15,655 bases of DNA. It comes from Baffinella frigidus. Taxonomy: Eukaryota > Cryptophyceae > Cryptomonadales > Baffinellaceae. A program made the position numbers and the translations under genes. Each line of letters begins with the position of its first letter. Position 1 is the stretch's first letter. Below the pieces are notes generated by a model. It was given only the letters and a program-made list of their open reading frames with translations, was not told the origin of the DNA and did not search any database. This document shows, piece after piece, positions 1 through 8,118 of the stretch. The stretch is taken from the NCBI GenBank assembly GCA_026770585.1, contig MU646455.1, positions 26,297 to 41,951 on the forward strand, given 5' to 3'.

Positions 1-178
1 CAAACCCAACACCCTCAACCCCAAAGCCAACACCCTCAACCCCAAACCCCAAACCCCAAACCCCAAACCCCAAACCCAACACCCTCAACCCCAAACCCAA
101 CACCCTCAACCCTCAACCCTAAACCCAACACCCTCAACTCCAAACCCCAACCCCCAAACCCCACACCCCATTTTCCAG
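1..178 (+). repeat. 3' end of an upstream DRC4 intron: degenerate telomere-like repeats
   Basis: The stretch is made of CCCAAAC/CCCTCAAC-type degenerate heptamers and ends in TTTTCCAG, which gives the acceptor for the first visible DRC4 exon. It is therefore the 3' part of an intron whose donor lies left of the window. No coding sequence is seen in it. Confidence 0.75.
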
Positions 179-3100
179 GCGAAAGAGCTGCAGGGCAAGT
201 ACGACAAGAAGATGAAGAACCTGCGGGAGGAGCTCGAGGGCCGCCGCAAGCTCGAGATCCACGAGGTTTGGACACCCTTAACCCTAGAGCCTAAACCCGG
301 TTACCCTACACTTCTTCTTCTTCTTGTTCTTCTTCTTCATTATTACTCGAGATCCACGAGGTGATGAGGCCCCATTTACCATTCTTAAGTTGCCATGCAG
401 GGTGTGTGTGGTACACATTCGTCAACTTTGGAGCGGGAAAGAGATAAACCCAGGTTGTGAGGCTCCATAGGGTATGAGGCTTCATAGGTTATGCGGCTCC
501 ATATACCAAAAAAGGGGGTTTGGGGAAGAGCTCGAGGGCCGCCGCAAGCTTGCGATCCACGAGGTTATCCCAAACCCTAAACCCCAAACCCTAAACCCTA
601 AACCCTAAACCCTGAACCCCAAACCCCAAACCCCAAACCCCAAAGGTCGAGGAGCGGAAGAAGTTCCACATCACCGATTTGATTTGATGAAAACCCCTGA
701 AACCTGAACCCTGAAACCTGAAACCTGAAACCTGAAACCTGAAACTTGAAACCTAACCCCCAAACCCCAAAGGTAGAGGAGCGCAAGAACTTCCACATCA
801 ACGAGCTGATGAAGAAGCCTGAATCCTGGACTCTAAACCCTGATGGACCCTGCACCCTGGATAATGAACCCTGAACCCTGACCCCTAAACCTGAAACCTT
901 AAACCCTAAACCCTAAACCTTAAACCCTCAACCCTAAACCCTAAACCCTAAACCCTAACCCAGGTGGAGGAGCGCAAGAACTTCCACATCAACGAGCTGA
1001 TGAAGAAGCACGAGAAGGCGTTCGGCGAGATCAAGAACTACTACAACGACATCACGCACAACAACCTCGACCTTATCAAGTGATCCCCCCCCCACTGGTG
1101 CTGCCTGGACGTTACAGTGGACCTACCCTAACACATACCCGTCGGGGCCGGACTGATTGAGTATGTGTGGAGGGTAGGTATGCGTTATGGTGTCCACCCT
1201 TCAGGCATACTTCCTTGCAGGGGGGGATCGGGGGCCGACCGAAGGAGTGTGTGTGGAGGGTAAGCATGTGTTACGGTAGCCTGTGTTAGGGTAGGTGGAC
1301 TGTATCAAGTCCGGTCCCCCTGGTGTTGATGTCGGTGATGTCGGTGTAGTGGTTTCGGTGTAACTACTACTACAACGACATCACGCATAACAACTTCGAC
1401 CGCATCAAGTCCTGCACCCCCTCCAACGACTCCCCTCCAACAGCCGTAATACACCTTACACCTCATACCTCGCACCTTGAACCTTGAACCTTGCAGCTCT
1501 AAACCTTACACCTTAGAAACGCTAAGCCGTACTACACCTTACACACGCTAAACCCTACACCTTGCAACAGGTCCCTGAAGGAGGACATATACCATATATC
1601 CTGTATTAAACCTGATACCATGTACCTAACACATTATACAATATACATTATACGTCAATACATTATACCTCACACCTCGCACCCCTCACCTTACACCGCA
1701 CACCCCACCCCAGGTCACTCAAGGAGGAGGTGGCAGAGATGAAGAAGAAGGAGGCGTCCAACGAGAAGCTCATGTTCGAGATCGCCCAGGAGAACAAGCG
1801 CCTCTCGGAGCCCCTCACCCGCGCTCTCAAGGAGGTGAGCTGCACCCTAAATGAACCCTGACTAGACTCTAACTAAACTCTAACCAAACACAGAGCCCTA
1901 CACCAGAAACCAGCAACCGTAAAACATAAAACATACAGCGTTAACCATAAGCCCTCGAGGAGGAGCGCCACCTGGCCTCCCACCTCGCGTCTCACCCTTA
2001 TATTAGCCCAAGGAGGTGCGTGCGGCACTGCTTACATCTAAGATACCTTCATTAGCCAACCATCGAGGCTCATCACCTGTCCGACCGAGGCTCACAGTGT
2101 GCTACACCCCACACCCCACACCCCACACCCGAAACCCGAAACCCGAAACCCTAAGCACCCAAGGAGGTGCGCCCGCCTGGCCTCCCACCTCGCGTCTTGC
2201 CTGCCACCCCACGTCTAGACTAGAGCGCTAGACCGTGCCTCACGCCGCACGTCTCGACCAGAGCGCTGTGCAGAGAAGTTGGCCGCGGGAAATAATGCAA
2301 AATCGAGAAATTGGAGCCATTTTATCAACTTTTGAGAAATTTAGTACCATGAATTTCTCGAAAGTGGACAAAATGGCTCCAATTTTCCCATGTTCCCATT
2401 TTGAGGTGTACTGGCGTGCCTCGCACCGCACGCCTTACCTGACACCGCACGTCTAGACCTCACGTCTAGACCTCACGTCTAGACGCACGTCTAGGTTTAG
2501 GTATTAGGGCTTAGGTATTAGGTATTAGGGCGTAGGGGTTATTTAGGGGTTAGGGGTTATTTAGTGTTCATTTAGGGTGCACCGCACGACACCGCACGTC
2601 TAGACCTCACGTCTAGACCTCGCGTCTAGCTAGACCTCGGCGCCCCTCACCCGCGCACTCAAGGAGGTCCGCTACGCCCTCAACCATCAACCCTCAACCC
2701 TGGAACAACCATCAACCCTAAACCCTGGAACAACCATCAACCCTAAACCCTGAATCCGAAACACAAATAAACCCTACACAACCCTACTAAACCCTACGAA
2801 ACACTCAACCCTCAACCCCTAACCCTGAACCCTGAATCCGAAACGCTAACAAACCCTACCTAACCCTACTAGACCCTACGAAACACTCAACCCTCAACCC
2901 CGAACCCCAAACTAGGTCGAGATCCTGCGGGACGAGCTGTCAAACTACGACAAGGACAAGCCCACGGGAATTGGAGATTTTCCATCAGAAACTACGCTAG
3001 ACCTGAGGGTGGTCAATCGCAAAAGTCAACTCATCAGTAGGCTCGAGTCAACGTTTGGCACGAGCTGCCCAGAACAGTTATTAAATCGTGGTTCGGCCGA

Positions 3101-6100
3101 GATCGAGATCCTACTAAACACTCAACCCTCAACCCCTAACCCCACACTAGGTCGAGATCCTGCGGCACGAGCTGTCAAACTACGACAAGGACAAGCTCTC
3201 GCTTCAGAACACCAAGGCACGCCTCAACCCCAAACCCCAAACCCAAACCCCAAACCCCAAAACCCAAAACCCAAAACCCAAAACCCCAGACCCCAAACAC
3301 CAAACCCCAAACCCCAAACCCTAAACCCCAAACCCCCAAATCCCAAACCCAAAACCCTAAACCCTAAACCCTAAACCCAAAACCCAAAACCCAAACCCCC
3401 AAAACCCAAAACCCAAAACCCAAACCCCGAACCCCAAACCACAACCCCCAAACCCCAACCCCAAACCCCAAACCCCAAACTCCAAACCCCAAACCCCAAC
3501 CCAGGCGCGCCTCCTCGTGCTCGAGGACCAGAACAAGCAGCTCTCATGGGTCCACGAGGTGAGCCGCTCCGCCCCCCTAGTCCCGAGGCGGGCCCATTAG
3601 TCCCGAGGCGGGCCCGTACGGTGCACGAGGTGTACCCCTCCGCCCTGTAGAAGCATTACTAACTTGATGGTCAAACCCTACTGGAGAGTGCCCCTCTGAC
3701 CCGTCCTCCTAGTCCCGAGGCGGGCCCGCACGAACCGCCGTCGCGTTATGTGGTGTTGCGTAGCAGTAACACGCGAGAGAGAGAGTTGCGTTGCAGTAAC
3801 ACTCTCTCTCGCGTGTGTTGCAGTAACACTCTCTCTCGCGTCTCTCTCGCGTGCGCCCCTCCGCCCCGTCCTCCCTGCTCCCGATGCGGGCCCGTACCAC
3901 TGTCCCGAGGCGGGCCTAACCTAGTTGTGAGGCTGGCCCATCGTGTTGCTTTACAGTAACGCCCTGTGTGGTGTTGCTGTCCCGTAGCGCCTCGTATCGC
4001 TCTCTGCTTTGAAGTAACGTGTGGTGTCCCATCACACAGCGGACTTCGAAGGGGTTTTGAATAACCCCTAAGCGATAAGACCTAGGACCCTACGGTAGGC
4101 ACCCCGTAGGGGCATAGGGGGGTTCCTACGGATAAGGTAACAGAAACTCGGGCACTGAGTGCCCGAAAATCCCTTCTTGGCCCTCTGTGTGGCGCCAGGC
4201 TCTTGGGTAGGGTATCCCGTCCGCGTTCTTGGAGCCGTTTCCTGTTGAAAATTGACTTTTGTTTACCCCCCCCTCCGGCCCTGCCACTCGAGAATGCCAG
4301 AGGATCCTGTTTATATGTGGGGTTGTAAATATTTGTACCAGGATAAGGTGTTTCAACCTCGCGACTGGCCAATATATGGCTAGTTACGTGACCAATCAAC
4401 GAAAGTTACTACACAAATACCCACTTTTAAAAGCACGTTGGTTTTAAATACCACACAGCGAACCGCTGCTGCGACACCTGCGAAGCGAGAGAGAGAGAGA
4501 GATAGAGAGAGTGGTGTTGCAGGCTCGTGAACGGACGCCGAAGCCAGACGGTCGGTCGTGACTGCCTTGCGTGTTCCACTCCCGAGGAAGCGAGAGAGAG
4601 AGAGAGATAGAGAGAGTGGTGTTGCTTTACCGTAACGCCTCGTATCTCTCTCTCTCAGCTTTGACGTAACGTGTGGTGTCTCTCGCTCTCGTTCCACAGG
4701 CGGTGCAGCAGCGGTTCGCGATGCCCTGGCCTAGTCCCGAGGCGGGCCCGTACCAACGACCCTTGCTTGCCAGTAACACTTCGTCCCCCCCTCTCTCTCT
4801 CTCTCTCTCTCCCTCTCTCTCTCTCCCTCTCTCTCTCTCTCTCCCTCTCTCCCCCCCTCTCTCTCTCTCTCTCTTCGCAGGTGTAGCAGCAGCGGTTCGC
4901 TGTGTGGTGTTGTTTTACCGTGACGCCTCGTATCTCTCTCTCTCTAAGCTTTGAAGTAACGTGTGGTCCTTGCTTGCCAGTAACACTAGGTCCCTCTCTC
5001 GTTCCACAGGTGGCGCCGCAGCGGTTCACGATGCCCTGGCCTAGTCCCGAGGCGGGCCCGTACCAACGACCCTTGCCAGTGACACTAGGTCCCTCTTTCG
5101 CTTCGCAGGTGCTGCAGCAGCGGTTCGCGATGGTGCAGAAGGAGAGAGACGAACTCTACGACAAGTTCGAGGCCACCATCTACGGTACCCTACACCCTGA
5201 ACCCTGAACCCTGAACCCTGCACCCTGCACCCTGCACCCTGCACCCTGCACCCTGCACCCTGCACCCTGAACCCTGCACCCTGCACCCTGCACCCTGCAC
5301 CCTGCACCCTGCACCCTGCACCCTGCACCCTGCACCCTGCACCCTGAACCCTGCACCCTGCACCCTGCACCCTGCACCCTGCACCCTGCACCCTGCACCC
5401 ATCTACGGTATTTCTTCTGCCTCTTCTTTATTAACCGACCCTACACCCTGCGTACCCGAAGTCTTCAACCCTAGAAGGAGAGAGGCAGTGCAGAAGGAGA
5501 GAGACGAACTCTACGATAAATTCGAGGCCACCATCTACGGTACCAGCCCCTCACCCTACTCCTCCTACCCTACCCTACACCCTACACCCTACACCCTACA
5601 CCCTGCACCCTACACCCTACACCCTACACCCTACACCCTACACCCTACACCCTACACCCTACGCACCGTCAAAGCAAAAGGGAACATCCGTTACTTGGAG
5701 TACTCCACTGTTACTTTTCAAGTTAACAGAGGTTCCACTTTTGCTTTGAGACGTTCCACTCTCGACTTTTGTCTCGGTGGGCCGCGCTCTTCCACACCAA
5801 CAAATAGTAACGGTGGAGTGTAAGAAGAAGAGAGACTCTACGACAAGTTCGAGGCCACCATCTACGGTATTTCTTTTTCTTTTCCCTCTTCTTCTTTATC
5901 AACCTCTGAAAGTCCCTGTATACAGGTCCTAGAGTCTTCTGGAAAGTGATACTACCCCCTAACCCTACTCCCTGCGTACCCTACCCTATCATAGACCCTA
6001 CACCCTTCGTACCCTGGGCCCTCAACCCTAGAAGGATAGAGACAGTGCAGAAGGAGAGAGACGAGCTCTACGATAAACTTCATCTCGCAAGATAACTGAA

Positions 6101-8058
6101 TCAGTTCCTTTTCAATAGGAGGTTGAATAGGAGAAATTAGTTGGGGCACAGTAATTGTAATTAGCCCTCCTAATTAGATGGAAACGGTAATTAGGGAACT
6201 GATTCAGTTGTCTTTCGAAATGAAGTTCGAAGCCACCATCTGCGGTACCCTGCCCCCTAACCCTACTCCCTATGTGTCCTACCCTACCTACACCCTGCGT
6301 ACTCGAAACCCGAAACCCGAAACCCGAAACCCGAAACCCGAAACCCGAAACCCGAAACCCGAAACTCCACACCATCTACGGTGCCATTAACCCACCCTAA
6401 ACCCTCAACCCCAAACCCTAAACCCCAAACCCCAGACCCCAAACCCCAAACCCCAAACCTTGAACCCTAGGCCCCAAACCCTAAACACCAAAAACCAAAC
6501 CCAACCCCCAAAACCCTAAACCCCAAACCCAAACCCAAACCCAGACGTGCAGCAGAAGTCGGGGTTCAAGAACCTCTTGCTCGAAAAGAAGGTGTGGAGT
6601 AGTTGGAGAAGGACACCATATCCTGCCAACTGACGTCTTATCCAGCCAACTGACGCCCTATCCGTCCAACTGACGCCCTATCCTGCCAGCTGACGCCTTA
6701 TCCTCCCAACTGACGCCCTATCCTCCCAACTGACGCCCTAAACCCCAAACCCAAACCCAGACGTGCAGCAGAAGTCGGGGTTCAAGAACCTCCTCCTCGA
6801 AAAGAAGGTGGAGGAGTTGGAGAAAGAGCGCGAGAAGAAGGAGGCCCAGCTCAACGAGGTCACACCCAAACCCTCGTTGCTTTACAAACGAGTCGCTCTA
6901 CAGACGAGTTACTTTACACACGAGTCGCTTTACAGACGCGTCGCGTTACAGTTGCTTTACAAACGAGGGGGGTGGGGGGGGGGTGGGGGGGGCGCGGGTG
7001 CGGGCGCGTTGTTGATACCAGCAGGAGCGAGACAGCACGTTCGGGTGTAGGGTGTAGGGTTTGGAGAGAGAGAATTTCCTGGAGAAGAAGGTGGAGGAGT
7101 TGGAGAAGGAGCGCGAGAAGAAGGAGGCCCAGCTCAACAAGGTCAGAGACCCTGAAAACTACACCTTACACCCTACACCCTACACCCTACACCCTGCACC
7201 CTACACCCTACACCCTACACCCTGCACCCTGCACCCTACACCCCAAACCCCAAACCTCAAACCCCAAACCCCAAACCCCAAACCCCAAACCCCAAACCCC
7301 CAACCCTAAACCCTACCCCAGGTGTTGGCGGCATCGAACCTGGACCCGGTGATGCTGGGCGACATCACGCGGACGCTCTAAGCCCTAAACAATAAATAAT
7401 AGTAAATAAATGATAAAGGATAAATAAATAATATATCATAAATAATAAATAGTAAATAATAAACCCCACTTCAGGTGCTGGCGGCATCGAACCTGGACCC
7501 GGTCATGCTGGGCAACATCACGCGGACGCTCGAGTCAACCCTAAACCCTACATTCTAATAAACAAGTAATAAATAATAAATAATGAATAACAAACAATCA
7601 ATCCTACATTCTAAGAAATAAATAATTACAATGAATAAACAATAAACAATAAGTAAATCCCAACCTCTCCCAGGTGCTGGCGGCATCGAACCTGGACCCG
7701 GTCATGCTGGGGCAACATCACGCGGACGCTCTGAGCCCTAAACAATAAACGATAAATAATAATAATAAATGATCAAGGATAAATAAATAATACATCATAA
7801 ATAATAAATAATAAATAATAAATAATAAACCCCACTTCAGGTGCTGGCGGCATCGAACCTGGACCCGGTCATGCTGGGCAACATCACGCGCAAGCTGGAC
7901 GAAGTGCTGGACGCGAAGAACAAGGCGATCAAGGACCTCCAGTACGAGCTTGCTCGCGTCACCAAGGTACGCCTCAACCCCCGTCTCCCTCTCTCCTCTG
8001 CACCAACCCTAGAACAACACCAGAACCCTAGAACCCCAGACCCCCAGAACCCTAGGGT

Positions 8059-8118
<60 letters not shown>

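Larger units (their letters stand above)
266..963 (+). other. DRC4 intron 1 (698 nt)
   Basis: GT-AG intron. It contains a CTT-rich run near 311-338, telomere-like blocks (CCCTAAA, CCCCAAA, and a run of ACCTGAA units near 705-755) and four partial exon copies listed separately. The part from 390 to 520 is non-repetitive and shows nothing recognisable apart from a repeated phrase meaning 'ggctccata' (near 461 and 494). Confidence 0.8.
1080..1713 (+). other. DRC4 intron 2 (634 nt) with an embedded MITE and exon fragments
   Basis: Donor GTGATC at 1080, acceptor CCCCAG at 1713. It holds a 190-nt inverted-repeat element (1114-1303), a copy of the middle of exon 2 (1362-1409, reading [14 protein letters not shown]), a copy of the start of exon 3 (1571-1586, GTCCCTGAAGGAGGAC after CAACAG), and AC/CCTTACA-rich low-complexity DNA from 1440 to 1710. 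Confidence 0.8.
1835..3150 (+). other. DRC4 intron 3 (1316 nt)
   Basis: GT-AG intron. It contains CACGTCTAGAC-rich tandem palindromic stretches (2440-2490, 2590-2635), a fold-back hairpin (2313-2387), GGTATTAGGG and GGGTTATTTAG repeats in G-rich orientation (2500-2575), CCCTCAA/CCCTAAA heptamers (2680-2915), a copy of the exon 3 end (2642-2666), a copy of exon 4 (2916-2960), and two related phrases with GCCTCCCACCTCGCGTCT near 1975 and 2178. The piece 2961-3115 is non-repetitive and not recognised. Confidence 0.75.
3559..5108 (+). other. DRC4 intron 5 (1550 nt)
   Basis: Donor GTGAGC after CACGAG, acceptor CTTCGCAG. It contains six copies or near-copies of TCCCGAGGCGGGCCCG, a short repeat of the exon 5 donor region (GTGCACGAGGTGTACCCCTC near 3620), GAGA/CTCT microsatellites, a family B MITE (4033-4191), an inverted and three direct copies of the exon 6 start, and repeated TGTGGTGTTGCTTTACCGTAACGCCTCGTAT-like phrases (near 3942, 4617 and 4903). 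The span 4192-4450 shows no recognised feature. Confidence 0.75.
5185..6760 (+). other. DRC4 intron 6 (1576 nt)
   Basis: Donor GTACCC after TACG (phase 1), acceptor AACCCAG before ACGTGCAG. It holds a CCCTGCA array, a CCCTACA array, a CCCGAAA array, CCCCAAA blocks, three partial copies of exon 6 each followed by its intron start, a fold-back element (6076-6227), a 20-bp tandem repeat (6619-6738) and one copy of exon 7 (6545-6613). Stretch 5660-5820 is not recognised apart from similar ACTTTTG/GTTCCACT phrases. Confidence 0.8.
6859..7840 (+). other. DRC4 intron 7 (982 nt)
   Basis: Donor GTCACACC, acceptor CACTTCAG. In order: a 16-20 bp degenerate repeat (GAGTCGCTTTACAGAC type, 6880-6965), a G-run (6966-6995), a duplicated exon 7 piece (7067-7141), CCCTACA and CCCCAAA arrays, and three broken copies of exon 8 (7322, 7475, 7674) separated by AATAAATAA-type AT-rich spacers. 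Confidence 0.8.

Noticed and set aside
36-855. Minus-strand open frames through 36-275 and 598-855
   Set aside because: They are repeat peptides (VWGLGFG type) from reading the complement of the heptamer arrays; the plus strand carries real DRC4 exons here.
1-1000. A true chromosome end (telomere)
   Set aside because: The repeats are degenerate, interrupted by exons and spread over the whole window; they lie in introns, not at a terminus.
3009-3374. 121-codon open frame with [10 protein letters not shown] repeats
   Set aside because: It only partly overlaps exon 4 in another frame and its tail is the intron 4 heptamer array.
4655-5029. Arg/Glu-rich (RERERE) minus-strand frame
   Set aside because: Translation of the CT/GA microsatellite in intron 5.
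5041-5402. Open frames of QGAGCRV repeats on the minus strand
   Set aside because: Produced by the CCCTGCA array, whose seven-base unit leaves all frames open; no non-repeat coding part.
6619-6738. CRISPR array
   Set aside because: The 20-bp units are directly adjacent without spacers, inside a eukaryotic intron.
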